Assembly (NCBI GenBank): GCA_963785815.1
Contig: CAWAWN010000002.1
Coordinates: 1 to 64,000 of the forward strand
DNA from: UBA4742 sp963785815
GTDB taxonomy: Bacteria; Actinomycetota; Acidimicrobiia; Acidimicrobiales; Acidimicrobilacustridaceae
Length of the DNA: 64,000 nucleotides
Direction of reading: 5' to 3'
Below are positions 32,194-41,257 of the stretch, piece by piece. Under the pieces are notes generated by a model that worked only from the letters and a program-made list of their open reading frames with translations, made no database searches and was not told the origin of the DNA. Each line of letters opens with the position of its first letter. Positions within the stretch are counted from its first letter, which is position 1. The translations under genes and the position numbers were made by a program.

Positions 32194-33365
32194 CGATCGA
32201 TGTCACCGAGGATGAAGTAGAGGCTGGCCAGGATGGTGATGACGTCGGGAACGTAGACGCCGCGGCACACCCAGGGCACGATCGACACGTTGTTGAACGA
32301 CGCCGACCGGATCTTGACCCGGAACGGCACCAGGTCGCCCTTGCTCACCACGTAGTAGCCCATCTCGCCGAGCGGGTTCTCCGTGGCCACCCAGGCCTCG
32401 CCCTCGGGCACCTTGATGATGCGCGGCACCTTGGCCATGATCGGGCCGCTCGGGATGGAGTCGAGCAGCTGGTCCACGATCCTGGTGGCCTCGCGCGTCT
32501 CCTGGAGGCGGATCCACGACCGGGCGAAGGCGTCCCCGTCGGGGTGGGTCCACACCTTCCAGTTGGCCTGGTCGTAGACCAGCCCCGGCGGGCACTGGTC
32601 GCGGCGCAGGTCCCAGTCGATGCCGCTGCCGCGGGCGTTGGGCCCGCTCAGGCCGTACGACTTGGCGATCTCCGGGGGGACGATGCCGACGCCGCGGGTG
32701 CGCTTCTGGAAGATCTCGTTGCCGATGAGGATGTCGTCGACCTCGTCGCAGAAGGCCCGGAGCTTCTCCATGGCCACGTGCGTCTCGGCGATCCACCCCT
32801 TGGGCAGGTCGTCCTTGAGGCCGCCGATGCGATCGAAGTTGGGGTGGAAGCGGCCGCCGGTGACCGCCTCGATCTGGTTCAGCACGAACTCGCGGTCGCG
32901 GAAGGCGTAGAAGCCGACCGACAGGCCGCCCAGCTGGATGCCCAGGTCACCCAGGAAGAGCGAGATGTTGGCGATGCGGCTGAGCTCGAAGAGGATGGTG
33001 CGGATGTACTGGGCCCGCGGCGGTGCCTCGATCTCCATGAGCTTCTCGGCGGCCAGGATGAAGGGCACCTCGTTGGCGAAGCTGCCCAACCAGTCGATGC
33101 GGTTGATCAGCGTGGTCACCTGCGGGTAGGTGCGCACCTCGGTCAACTTCTCGTAGCCCCGGTGCATGTACCCGGCGATGGGCTCGGCCGAGACGACCTG
33201 CTCGCCGTCGAGCTTGGCCACGATGCGCAGCGTGCCGTGGGTGGCCGGGTGCTGCGGTCCGATGTTGAGGGTCATGCCCTCGGACTCGTAGTCGACGTTG
33301 ATCCGGTTGTCGGCGGCCTGGGCGGCCAGCGCCGCCAGCTGCGCCCGATCGGAGATGGCGGTCAT
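32190..33365 (-). CDS. nuoD: NADH-quinone oxidoreductase subunit D, 11-subunit complex
   Basis: 49-kDa-type subunit that forms the quinone pocket with NuoB and NuoH, 391 residues. NIGPQHPATHGTLR (34-47) provides the quinone-site histidine. GYMHRGYEK (65-73) keeps Arg69, equivalent to the arginine that NDUFAF7 methylates in mammalian NDUFS2. [NiFe] ligand cysteines are absent, as expected for complex I. It ends GDIDR. The ATG start overlaps the nuoC stop by four bases. The other NuoD in this window has threonine at the arginine position. Confidence 0.97.
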   Translation of the reverse strand: MTAISDRAQLAALAAQAADNRINVDYESEGMTLNIGPQHPATHGTLRIVAKLDGEQVVSAEPIAGYMHRGYEKLTEVRTYPQVTTLINRIDWLGSFANEVPFILAAEKLMEIEAPPRAQYIRTILFELSRIANISLFLGDLGIQLGGLSVGFYAFRDREFVLNQIEAVTGGRFHPNFDRIGGLKDDLPKGWIAETHVAMEKLRAFCDEVDDILIGNEIFQKRTRGVGIVPPEIAKSYGLSGPNARGSGIDWDLRRDQCPPGLVYDQANWKVWTHPDGDAFARSWIRLQETREATRIVDQLLDSIPSGPIMAKVPRIIKVPEGEAWVATENPLGEMGYYVVSKGDLVPFRVKIRSASFNNVSIVPWVCRGVYVPDVITILASLYFILGDIDR

Positions 33366-34090
33366 CCGGCCTCCTCCGATCCCTCTGCGCCCCCCGCGTC
33401 CTCGTCGTCGCCGCCGGGCATGGGCTCCACGTCGACGATGCCGGGCCAGGGCTTCACCCGCCGGGCCAGCAGCGGGAAGTCCTTGCGCATGGGGTTGCCC
33501 TCGAAGTCACCCGGCAGGTACATGTGCACCAGGTGCGGGTGGCCGACGAAGTCGACCCCGAACATCTCCCAGGCCTCGCGCTCGTGCCAGTTGGCCCCGG
33601 CGTAGACCGGCACCCAGGTGGCCACCGACGGCTCGACGTCGGCCAGGTCGGCCTTGAGGGTGAAGCCGTAGCCGCCGGCCAGAGACGACACGCGGGCGAA
33701 CACCTGCATGCGGGTGTCGCCGCCGGCGTACCCGGTGGCGATGGGGCCGGCGGGCTTGGGTTCGGCACCGTGGACGGCGATGTCCTCCTGGCTGTCCATG
33801 TCGCGCCCGTAGGGCGAGGGCAGCCAGTCGATGACCGACAGGAAGTCGAAGTAGGTGCAGTCGAGCTTGTGCCGGGCCACGTCACCAGCCGTGCGCCAGG
33901 CCTGGTTGGTCACCCGGATCCACAGGTCGTCGCCCGGGCGGATGTGCGAGCCGACCACGTCGTCGCCCAGCTCGGCCTGGAAGGACTCCAGCAGCGCCTG
34001 GCGCCGCTCGTCGATCTCGGGTGCCTCCTCCTCGGGCTCCGGGCTGGCGGCCTCGGTGGCCCCGCCGTCAGGCGACGACAATCGAATCAC
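33362..34090 (-). CDS. nuoC: NADH-quinone oxidoreductase subunit C, 11-subunit complex
   Basis: 30-kDa-type subunit, 242 residues. The signature HEREAWEMFGVDFVGHPHL and NPMRKDFPL are present. Acidic low-complexity segments lie at both ends (PEPEEEAPE near the start, GGDDEDAGGAEG at the end). The GTG at 34090 overlaps nuoB by 23 bases; a slightly later start is possible. It is longer than the second copy (174 residues) mainly because of these tails and a middle loop. Confidence 0.95.
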   Translation of the reverse strand: MIRLSSPDGGATEAASPEPEEEAPEIDERRQALLESFQAELGDDVVGSHIRPGDDLWIRVTNQAWRTAGDVARHKLDCTYFDFLSVIDWLPSPYGRDMDSQEDIAVHGAEPKPAGPIATGYAGGDTRMQVFARVSSLAGGYGFTLKADLADVEPSVATWVPVYAGANWHEREAWEMFGVDFVGHPHLVHMYLPGDFEGNPMRKDFPLLARRVKPWPGIVDVEPMPGGDDEDAGGAEGSEEAG

Positions 34091-34568
34091 CTCGCCAGCG
34101 GGCCGACATGTCCTCGTTGCGGATGTGCTCCTGCAGCAACAGGATGCCCTCGAGCAGGGCTTCGGGCCGGGGCGGGCAGCCCGGGACGTAGATGTCCACC
34201 GGGATGAGCTGGTCGACGCCCTTGGTCACCGAGTAGCTGTCCCAGTAGGGGCCACCGCAGTTGGCGCAGCTGCCCATGCTGATGACGTACTTGGGGTCGG
34301 GCATCTGCTCGTAGAGGCGCAGCAGGGCCGGCGCCATCTTGTCGGTGACGGTGCCCGACACCACCACGAAGTCGGCCTGGCGGGGACTGGACGGGAAGGG
34401 GATCACCCCGAGGCGCATGACGTCGTAGCGCGGCGAGGCGAAGGCGGCGCCCATCTCGATGGCGCAGCAGGCCAGGCCCCACTGGTAGACCCACATCGAG
34501 TACTGCCGGGCGCGGTTGAGCAAGGTGGTCAGCGGCTTGGGCATCTTGCCGCTCTCGACTAGACCCAC
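34068..34568 (-). CDS. nuoB: NADH-quinone oxidoreductase subunit B, 11-subunit complex
   Basis: Carries cluster N2, the direct electron donor to quinone. All four ligands are present: the tandem cysteines in GLACCAIEMG, GSCANCGG and PGCPPRPEALL. The start chosen is GTG at 34568 (VGLVESGKMPKPL), since family proteins begin MGL; it overlaps the end of nuoA by ten bases. The ATG at 34544 is the alternative, giving 158 instead of 166 residues. Confidence 0.95.
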   Translation of the reverse strand: MGLVESGKMPKPLTTLLNRARQYSMWVYQWGLACCAIEMGAAFASPRYDVMRLGVIPFPSSPRQADFVVVSGTVTDKMAPALLRLYEQMPDPKYVISMGSCANCGGPYWDSYSVTKGVDQLIPVDIYVPGCPPRPEALLEGILLLQEHIRNEDMSARWRGDSIVVA

Positions 34569-34933
34569 TGCAGCACCTTCTTCCGCCAGGCGTAGGCCAG
34601 GCCGAGGGCCAGGATCACGATGAAGACCATCATCTCGACCAGCCCGAACGTGCTGTAGACCTCGAGCTGGGTGGCCCACGGGAAGATGAACACGGCCTCG
34701 ACGTCGAACATCACGAAGAGGACGGCGAAGATGTAGTAGCGGACCTGCGTCTGGGCCCAGCCGGCCCCCACGGGGTCGACCCCGCTCTCGTAGGTGAGGT
34801 ACTTCTGCTCCTGGGGCCGGTCGGGGCGGATGGCCCGTCCGACCACGCCGAGCAGGGTGCCGATCAAGACCAGAGCCAGCCCGCCCATGAGGGCGACAGT
34901 CAGGTACTCGCGCACGAACTCCGAGTAGGACAT
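34559..34933 (-). CDS. nuoA: NADH-quinone oxidoreductase subunit A, 11-subunit complex
   Basis: Three-helix subunit of the quinone-site region, 124 residues. YESGVDPVGAGWAQTQVRYY and FVMFDVEAVFIFPWA are the family signatures. Here the cysteine usual in the loop (as in YECGI) is serine. It is the first gene of the second, 11-subunit set and follows nuoN of the 14-subunit set after 78 bp with a possible promoter. It is clearly different from the other NuoA (50391-50867). Confidence 0.96.
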   Translation of the reverse strand: MSYSEFVREYLTVALMGGLALVLIGTLLGVVGRAIRPDRPQEQKYLTYESGVDPVGAGWAQTQVRYYIFAVLFVMFDVEAVFIFPWATQLEVYSTFGLVEMMVFIVILALGLAYAWRKKVLQWV

Positions 34934-34942
34934 CGTCGTCGG

Positions 34943-34972
34943 AGCCTAGTGAAGCTGGGCTGGGGTCATGAA
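34943..34972 (-). promoter_or_regulatory. Possible internal promoter before the 11-subunit nuo set
   Basis: On the minus strand TTCATG (34967-34972) and TAGGCT (34943-34948) are 18 bases apart. It occupies the 78-bp gap between the two complex I gene sets, one of the largest gaps in the respiratory cluster. The -35 is weak. Confidence 0.35.
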
Positions 34973-35011
34973 ATCTCCGGACGGGCGCGCCACGCCGGGG
35001 CGAGCCAACGA

Positions 35012-36628
35012 CTACTTGCCCGCGGGCGCGGCCGTGGGCGCCGGCGGTTCGACCAGATAGGGCACGCCGTGGGTGGCCGGTCCGTCGAACAGCTCGGGCA
35101 TGATCCCCACCCCGATGGTGACCAGCAGGCACAGGGCGATGGCCAGCTTCGTGCCCGCCGGCACCGTGATGTGGGGCTCGGCGGGCGCCTCGTCCTCGTC
35201 GCTCAGGTACATGTAGACCACGATGCGCAGGTACAGGAAGGCGGCGATGGCGCTCGACAGCATGGCCACGATGGCCAGCCAGTACGTGTGGTTGTCGAGC
35301 ACGGCGTCGACGGCCAGGAACTTGGCGAAGAACCCGGCGGTGAAGGGGATGCCGGCCATCGAGAGCAGGAAGACGGTGAGCGATCCGGCCAGCAGGGGGT
35401 TCGATCGAGCCAGGCCCCGGTAGTCCTCCAGCGTGGTGCGGCCGTCGCCGCGTCCGGCCACCACCCCGACCACGGCGAACGAGCCGGCCACCATGAAGGT
35501 GTAGGCGGCCACGTAGAACAGCACGGCCGAGGTGCCCGCGGCGTTGGCGGCCGAGACGGCCAGCAGCATGAACCCGGCGTGGTTGATCGACGAGTAGGCC
35601 AACGTGCGCTTCACGGAGGTCTGGACGATGGCCAGCACCGCGCCGAGCAGCAGCGACAGCGCCGACAGCACCCACAGGATGGGGCGCCAGTCGTTCACGT
35701 AGTTCGAGAAGGTGAGGACGAAGATCCGCACGAAGGCGGCGAAGGCGGCGGCCTTGACCGCCCCGGCCATGAACGCCACCGCTGGCGTGGGCGACCCGTC
35801 GTAGACGTCGGGCTGCCAGGAGTGGAAGGGCACGGCCGCCACCTTGAAGCCCAGCCCCACCAGCACCAGCACCAGGCCCACCAGCAACAGGCCGTCGTGC
35901 ATGGGCACGTTGCCGGGGGTGGCGCCCGCGGCCGAGGTCCCGAAGAAGTTCTTGATGTGGATGAAGTTGGTCGAGCCGGTGGCGCCGTAGATGAGGGCGA
36001 TGCCGTACAGCAGGAAGGCCGACGAGAAGGCGCCGAGCACGAAGTACTTCATGCCGGCTTCCTGCGACTGGGCTCGGCGCAGGTGCATGGCGGCCAGGAT
36101 GTAGACGGCCAGCGACAGCGTCTCGAGCCCGAGGAAGAGCACGATGAAGTCGTTGGACATGGCCATGATCACGCCGCCGGCCCCCGACAGCAGCAGGAGG
36201 GCGAAGAACTCGGGGCCGTTGAGGTCCTCCCGGCGCAGGTAGGAGCCGGCCAGCAGCGCGCCCAGCACCACCGCGGCGCACACCACCACAGCCACGAACA
36301 GGCCGAAGCCGTCGATCCCGACCAGCCCGGCCACGGTCGAGAACGGCCCGCGCGGCGACTTGGGCATGGTGATCCAGCCCAGCTTGTCCCAGCCCTGCAC
36401 CCGGGCCCACATGGGCAGGACCGACAGCGCGGCCAGCACGGCCACGGCGACGGTGAACGGCGCGTACCAGCGCGCCGTCGGGCGTTTGCGGGTGAGCGAG
36501 GCGATGGTGAGCAGCACGATGCCGCCCACCAGCAGGATGACGATGGGGGCCAACGCCGGCCAGTCGACCTTGGGGGTGGCCACCCGCGTCACCCCGGAGG
36601 CGGCCAGCAGGCTGAGCGAGGCGATCAC
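35012..36628 (-). CDS. nuoN: NADH-quinone oxidoreductase subunit N, 14-subunit complex
   Basis: Antiporter-like subunit, 538 residues, about 14 helices. GLETLSLAVYILAAM and PFHSWQPDVYDGSPTPAVAF mark the family. The start GTG at 36628 overlaps the nuoM stop as GTGA. The C-terminus ends in a Pro/Ala-rich stretch (VEPPAPTAAPAGK). Confidence 0.97.
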   Translation of the reverse strand: MIASLSLLAASGVTRVATPKVDWPALAPIVILLVGGIVLLTIASLTRKRPTARWYAPFTVAVAVLAALSVLPMWARVQGWDKLGWITMPKSPRGPFSTVAGLVGIDGFGLFVAVVVCAAVVLGALLAGSYLRREDLNGPEFFALLLLSGAGGVIMAMSNDFIVLFLGLETLSLAVYILAAMHLRRAQSQEAGMKYFVLGAFSSAFLLYGIALIYGATGSTNFIHIKNFFGTSAAGATPGNVPMHDGLLLVGLVLVLVGLGFKVAAVPFHSWQPDVYDGSPTPAVAFMAGAVKAAAFAAFVRIFVLTFSNYVNDWRPILWVLSALSLLLGAVLAIVQTSVKRTLAYSSINHAGFMLLAVSAANAAGTSAVLFYVAAYTFMVAGSFAVVGVVAGRGDGRTTLEDYRGLARSNPLLAGSLTVFLLSMAGIPFTAGFFAKFLAVDAVLDNHTYWLAIVAMLSSAIAAFLYLRIVVYMYLSDEDEAPAEPHITVPAGTKLAIALCLLVTIGVGIMPELFDGPATHGVPYLVEPPAPTAAPAGK

Positions 36629-38310
36629 GACCCGCTCCCCGAGCGGTCACCCGACGAGGCGCCGCCGGCCGACGAGGTCGATCCCGAGCCGGCGGAGGCG
36701 GACGAGGCGGTGCTCGACGACGCGTGCGCGGGGTGGGCCGTCGAGGAGGCCTGGCTCGAGCGGGGCCCGACGTTCGGGGTGGCGGCGTGGAAGGACGGCA
36801 CCTCGACCTCGACGTGGGCGATGAGCAGGCGGACCGAGGGCTCGATGCGCTCGAGCAGCGGCTTGGGGTAGATGCCCAGGAAGACGATGAGCCCGATCAG
36901 CGGGAACATGACCAACTTCTCGGTGAGCTTGAGGTCGGGGAAGGCCTGGTTGGTCTGGTCCGGCTCGCCGTGGAACACCCGCTGGTAGGCCCAGAGCAGG
37001 TAGAGGGCGGCCAGGATCACGCCGCTGGCGGCCACCACCGCGTACCACCGGTGGGCGGCGAAGGTGCCGAGCAGCACCAGGAACTCGCCCACGAAGCCGT
37101 TGAGCCCGGGCACGCCGATGGACGACATCACGACCAGGATGAACACCCCCGCGAACCACGGGGCCACCTTGGCCAACCCCTTGAGCTCGGAGATCTCGAA
37201 GGTGTGGCGCCGCGTGTAGAGGAACCCCAGGAGGATGAACAGGGCGCTGGTGCTGATGCCGTGGTTGATCATCACCATGACCGAGCCCTCGAGGCTCTGC
37301 TGGGTGATGGCGAAGATGCCCAGCACGGCGAAGCCCATGTGGGCCACCGAGGAGTAGGCCACCAGGCGCTTGAGGTTGTGCTGCATGGTGGCCACGGCGG
37401 CCCCGTAGAGGATGCCGATGATGGCCAGCGTGAGCATCACCGGCGCGGCCCAGATGGTGGCCTCGGGGAACAGGTACAGGCCGAAGCGCAGGAAGCCGTA
37501 GGTGCCCAGCTTCAGCAGGACGCCCGCCAGGTCGACCGACCCGGCGGTGGGGGCCTCGGTGTGGGCGTCGGGCAGCCAGGTGTGCAACGGGAACACCGGT
37601 GTCTTGACCATGAAGGCGATGGCGAAGCCGACGAACAGCCAGCGCTGGGTGGTCTGGCTGATGTGGTGGCTGCTCACCACCTTGAGCAGGTCGAAGGTGG
37701 TGCCACCGTGGGGCCCGGCGTGGGAGAGCACGGCCAGGGAGATGATCGAGACGAGCATGAAGGCGGAGCCCGTCATGGTGAACAAGAAGAACTTGGTGGC
37801 GGCGTACACCCGCCGCCCGTGGCCCCACCGCCCGATGAGGAAGTAGAGGGGCACGATGGTGAGCTCGAACATCAGGAAGAACAGGAACAGGTCGAGCGAG
37901 ACGAACACGCCCAGGCAGCCGGCCTCGAGCAGGGTGATCCAGAGGTAGTAGCCCTTCTCGTCGTGGTCGGGCTTGGCCGCGAACAAGGCGATGGGGAACA
38001 GCACGCCGGTCAGGACCACCAGGAACAGCGAGATGCCGTCGACGCCCAGGTAGAACTTGATGTCGTAGGTGGAGACCCACGTGTGGCTGACCACGAACTG
38101 GAAGCCCGGGTCGTGCACCTTGAAGGCGTAGAGCACGTAGAGGGACAGGGCGCCGGCCAGCATGGCCGTCACCACCGCCACCAGGCGGTGCATGTCGGGT
38201 CGTGACTTGGGGATCACGCCGATGACCAGCGCCCCGAACAGCGGGAGCAGCACCAGCGCGGTGAGGACGGGGAAGCCCGTCGAGACGTGGGGTTCGACCG
38301 CGGCCAGCAT
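36625..38310 (-). CDS. nuoM: NADH-quinone oxidoreductase subunit M with Ser/Ala-rich tail, 14-subunit complex
   Basis: Antiporter-like subunit, 561 residues. MFELTIVPLYFLIGRWGHG and FPLHTWLPDAHTEAPTAGSV are intact. After the last helix there are about 60 low-complexity residues rich in Ser, Ala, Gly and Thr, not usual for NuoM; they would hang at the membrane surface. The ATG at 38310 overlaps nuoL by one base. Confidence 0.97.
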   Translation of the reverse strand: MLAAVEPHVSTGFPVLTALVLLPLFGALVIGVIPKSRPDMHRLVAVVTAMLAGALSLYVLYAFKVHDPGFQFVVSHTWVSTYDIKFYLGVDGISLFLVVLTGVLFPIALFAAKPDHDEKGYYLWITLLEAGCLGVFVSLDLFLFFLMFELTIVPLYFLIGRWGHGRRVYAATKFFLFTMTGSAFMLVSIISLAVLSHAGPHGGTTFDLLKVVSSHHISQTTQRWLFVGFAIAFMVKTPVFPLHTWLPDAHTEAPTAGSVDLAGVLLKLGTYGFLRFGLYLFPEATIWAAPVMLTLAIIGILYGAAVATMQHNLKRLVAYSSVAHMGFAVLGIFAITQQSLEGSVMVMINHGISTSALFILLGFLYTRRHTFEISELKGLAKVAPWFAGVFILVVMSSIGVPGLNGFVGEFLVLLGTFAAHRWYAVVAASGVILAALYLLWAYQRVFHGEPDQTNQAFPDLKLTEKLVMFPLIGLIVFLGIYPKPLLERIEPSVRLLIAHVEVEVPSFHAATPNVGPRSSQASSTAHPAHASSSTASSASAGSGSTSSAGGASSGDRSGSGS

Positions 38311-40316
38311 CAGTAGTTGATCCGCGTGAGGATGAAGATGAGCAGCACCAGGGTGCCCACCGTCATGGCCAGGGCATAGGTGCGCACGTAGCCGTTCTGG
38401 AGCCGGCGCACCATCACGCCCGACCCGCGGGCCACCGTGCCGATGCCGTTGACGGCGCCGTCGACGACCGTGCGATCGAACCAGGACAGCAGGTCGAACC
38501 AGCGCCGACCCGGTCCGCCCATGAAATCGGAGATGCCGATGTCGTAGTACCAGGCCTTGGCGAAGAGCTCGGGCTCGACCTTCTCGGTCGGGACCCGGTG
38601 CTTGATGAACACCAGGTAGGCCAGGCCGATGCCGGCGAAGGCCACCACCGTGGAGATGGCCAGCAGGCCCACGATCTGGGCGTTCGAGTAGGTCAGCACC
38701 GCGCCGTAGCGACCGGTCACCGGCTCGAGCCAGTCCTCCAGCCAGTGCTCGGCGCCGCTGAACGGCAGGTTCAGGAACCCGGCGATGGTGGCCAGGATGG
38801 CCAGGACCACCAGCGGGAAGGTCATGGTCCAGGGCGATTCGTGGGGGTGCACGCCGTCGTGCTCGCCCTCGTGGGCGTCCTGGCCGTGGCCACCGGTGTC
38901 GGCCACCGCGGTGCTGGCCGTCTCGTCGGCCCCAACCGCAGCCAGCTCTGCGTCAGCGTCGACCCCCGCCGCCACCGGAGCCGGGCGCTTCTCCTCCCAC
39001 TTGGCCTCCCCGAAGAAGACCATGAACACCTCGCGGCTCATGTACCAGGCGGTGAGCAGGGCGGTGAACAGGCCGACGGCGTAGAGGGCCACGCTCTTGT
39101 GCAGGGCGTAGGTCAGGATCTCGTCCTTGGACCAGAAGCCCGAAAAGGGGATGACCCCCGAGATGGCCAGCCAGCCCACGATGAAGCAGCCGGCGGTGAT
39201 GGGCATGAGCTTTCGGAGCGCGCCCATGCGGCGCATGTCCTGCTCGTCGTTCATGCCGTGGATGACCGAGCCCGCCCCCAGGAAGAGCAGGGCCTTGAAG
39301 AAGGCGTGGGTGATCATGTGGAAGATGGCGGCCCAGTAACCGCCCGACCCCACGGCCAGGAACATGTAGCCCAGCTGGCTCACCGTCGAGTAGGCGAGCA
39401 CCTTCTTGATGTCGTTCTGGGCCATGGCGATGGTGGCCGCGAACAGGGCGGTGAGCACCCCCACCCAGGCGATCGCCGTGCTCAGCCACGGCGACGAGGC
39501 GTGCAACATCGGGTTGATGCGCACCATCAGGTAGACACCGGCGGTGACCATGGTGGCGGCGTGGATCAGGGCGGACACCGGCGTGGGGCCGGCCATGGCG
39601 TCCGGGAGCCACAGGTACAGCGGCAGCTGAGCCGACTTGCCCACCGCGCCGACGAACAGCATCAGCGAGATGAAGGTGGCCGTGGTGGTGGCCGCCGTCG
39701 AGGACATGGGCAGGAAGTGGGTGTAGGAGATCGACCCGAACGTGAGCCAGGTCAGGAAGATCCCGATCATGAAGCCCCAGTCACCCACCCGGTTGGTGAT
39801 GAAGGCCTTCTTGCCGGCCGAGGCGTTCGCCGGCTTCTCGAACCAGAACGCGATCAGGAAGTAGGAGCAGACGCCCACGCCCTCCCAACCCAGGAAGGTG
39901 ATCAGCAGGTTGTCCCCCAGCACCAGCATGAGCATGGAGAACACGAACAGGTTCAGGTACAGGAAGAACTGGGAGAAGCGGCGGTCGCCGTGCATGTAGC
40001 CGATCGAGTAGCAGTGGATCAGGGCGCCGACGCCGGTGACGAACAGGATCATGGCGCTCGACAACGGGTCGACCAGGAAGCCCACGTCGACGTTGAAGCG
40101 CCCCGCCGGGATCCACGTGAACAGGCTCAGGGTGTAGGTGCGGTCGGCGCGCCCGTGCAGGCCGACGAACACGACGATGGACACCACGAAGGCGGCGGCC
40201 ACCAGGGCCGTGGCCAGCCAACCGGCGGCCGGCTCTCCCAGGCGGGGGCCGACCAGCAACAAGATGACGAAGCCCAGCAGCGGCAGGGCAGGGATGAGCC
40301 AGACGAGTGAGACCAT
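38310..40316 (-). CDS. nuoL: NADH-quinone oxidoreductase subunit L, 14-subunit complex
   Basis: Antiporter-like subunit, 668 residues. Motifs HCYSIGYMHGDRRFSQFFLY, LGWEGVGVCSYFLIAFWFE and LPLYLWLPDAMAGPTPVSAL are present. Between helices in the C-terminal half lies a soluble loop of about 60 residues (after GEAKWEEKRPAP), rich in Ala, Asp, Gly and His, ending HEGEHDGVHPHESPW. The C-terminal transverse helix region follows. The nuoK gene is 12 bases upstream. Confidence 0.97.
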   Translation of the reverse strand: MVSLVWLIPALPLLGFVILLLVGPRLGEPAAGWLATALVAAAFVVSIVVFVGLHGRADRTYTLSLFTWIPAGRFNVDVGFLVDPLSSAMILFVTGVGALIHCYSIGYMHGDRRFSQFFLYLNLFVFSMLMLVLGDNLLITFLGWEGVGVCSYFLIAFWFEKPANASAGKKAFITNRVGDWGFMIGIFLTWLTFGSISYTHFLPMSSTAATTTATFISLMLFVGAVGKSAQLPLYLWLPDAMAGPTPVSALIHAATMVTAGVYLMVRINPMLHASSPWLSTAIAWVGVLTALFAATIAMAQNDIKKVLAYSTVSQLGYMFLAVGSGGYWAAIFHMITHAFFKALLFLGAGSVIHGMNDEQDMRRMGALRKLMPITAGCFIVGWLAISGVIPFSGFWSKDEILTYALHKSVALYAVGLFTALLTAWYMSREVFMVFFGEAKWEEKRPAPVAAGVDADAELAAVGADETASTAVADTGGHGQDAHEGEHDGVHPHESPWTMTFPLVVLAILATIAGFLNLPFSGAEHWLEDWLEPVTGRYGAVLTYSNAQIVGLLAISTVVAFAGIGLAYLVFIKHRVPTEKVEPELFAKAWYYDIGISDFMGGPGRRWFDLLSWFDRTVVDGAVNGIGTVARGSGVMVRRLQNGYVRTYALAMTVGTLVLLIFILTRINY

Positions 40317-40328
40317 GGGCGCGCTCGC

Positions 40329-40643
40329 CTAACCCCTCAGCAACGAGACGTCGTCGGCGTTGGCGTCGGGGCGACGGCGGTTGACGGCCACGATGATGCC
40401 CAGGCCGACCACCACCTCGGCGGCCGCCACCACCAGCACGAAGAACACGACGACCTGGCCCGAGACGTCGTTCAGCATGTGGGCGAAGGTCACGAACGTG
40501 AGGTTCACGGCGTTGAGCATCAGCTCGACGCACATGAGCATGACCAGCGGGCTGCGGCGGGTGAGCAGGCCCACCGCGCCGATGCAGAAGACCAGGGCAC
40601 CGAGCACCAGATAGGACACGGGTTGGAGGGCGGCGAGCACCAT
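40329..40643 (-). CDS. nuoK: NADH-quinone oxidoreductase subunit K, 14-subunit complex
   Basis: Three-helix subunit, 104 residues. MCVELMLNAVNLTFVTF and AEVVVGLGIIVAV hold the conserved glutamates. The ATG at 40643 overlaps the nuoJ stop (TGATG). Confidence 0.96.
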   Translation of the reverse strand: MVLAALQPVSYLVLGALVFCIGAVGLLTRRSPLVMLMCVELMLNAVNLTFVTFAHMLNDVSGQVVVFFVLVVAAAEVVVGLGIIVAVNRRRPDANADDVSLLRG

Positions 40644-41257
40644 CAGACGTCGACCCCCTGACCAGATTCCTGCTCGGCCTCGTCCTCGAGCTCGGCCTCG
40701 TTGCCGATGGGCTCGGGTTCGGGCAGTGGCTCGTAGGAGGCAGGGCGACGGGCCATGACCACGGCCCCGATCACGGCGATGGTGAGCAGGCCGGCGGTGA
40801 TCTCGAAGGCGAAGACCCAGTCGGTGAACAGGGAGTGACCGATCTGGGACACGTTGGTCACCGGGCCGGTCAGCTTGCCCCCCTGGGATTTGGCCCCACT
40901 CAGGCCGTGCTTGGAGACGCCCGCGAACACCAGCACCAGCGACGCCAGCAGGCCGAGCCCGGCCACCACGGCCACGATCCGCTGGCCCACCAGGGGCTCG
41001 GTGGACAGGTCGTCCTCTCGATCGACGCCCAGCAGCATGATCACGAACAGGATCAGCACCACGATCGCGCCCGTGTAGACGATCACCTGGACGACGGCCA
41101 GCAGCTCGGCGTCGAGCTGCAGGAACAGGATGGCGATGCCGAACAGGGTGGCCACCAGGCTCAGCGCCGAGTGCACCGGGTTGCGCGAGATGACCACGCC
41201 GACCGCGCCGCACAGCACGATGGCCGCGCAGACAGCGAAGGTGGCGGTCTCGACCAC
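40643..41257 (-). CDS. nuoJ: NADH-quinone oxidoreductase subunit J, 14-subunit complex
   Basis: Five-helix membrane subunit, 204 residues. HSALSLVATLFGIAILFLQL and VYTGAIVVLILFVIML are typical. A C-terminal tail of about 30 residues is rich in Glu and Pro. The GTG at 41257 directly follows the nuoI stop (TGAGTG). Confidence 0.96.
   Translation of the reverse strand: MVETATFAVCAAIVLCGAVGVVISRNPVHSALSLVATLFGIAILFLQLDAELLAVVQVIVYTGAIVVLILFVIMLLGVDREDDLSTEPLVGQRIVAVVAGLGLLASLVLVFAGVSKHGLSGAKSQGGKLTGPVTNVSQIGHSLFTDWVFAFEITAGLLTIAVIGAVVMARRPASYEPLPEPEPIGNEAELEDEAEQESGQGVDV

Noticed and set aside
32190..33365. NuoD of the smaller set as a [NiFe]-hydrogenase large subunit
   Set aside because: The nickel-binding CxxC pairs are absent and the sequence has the complex I quinone-site motif GPQHPATHG.
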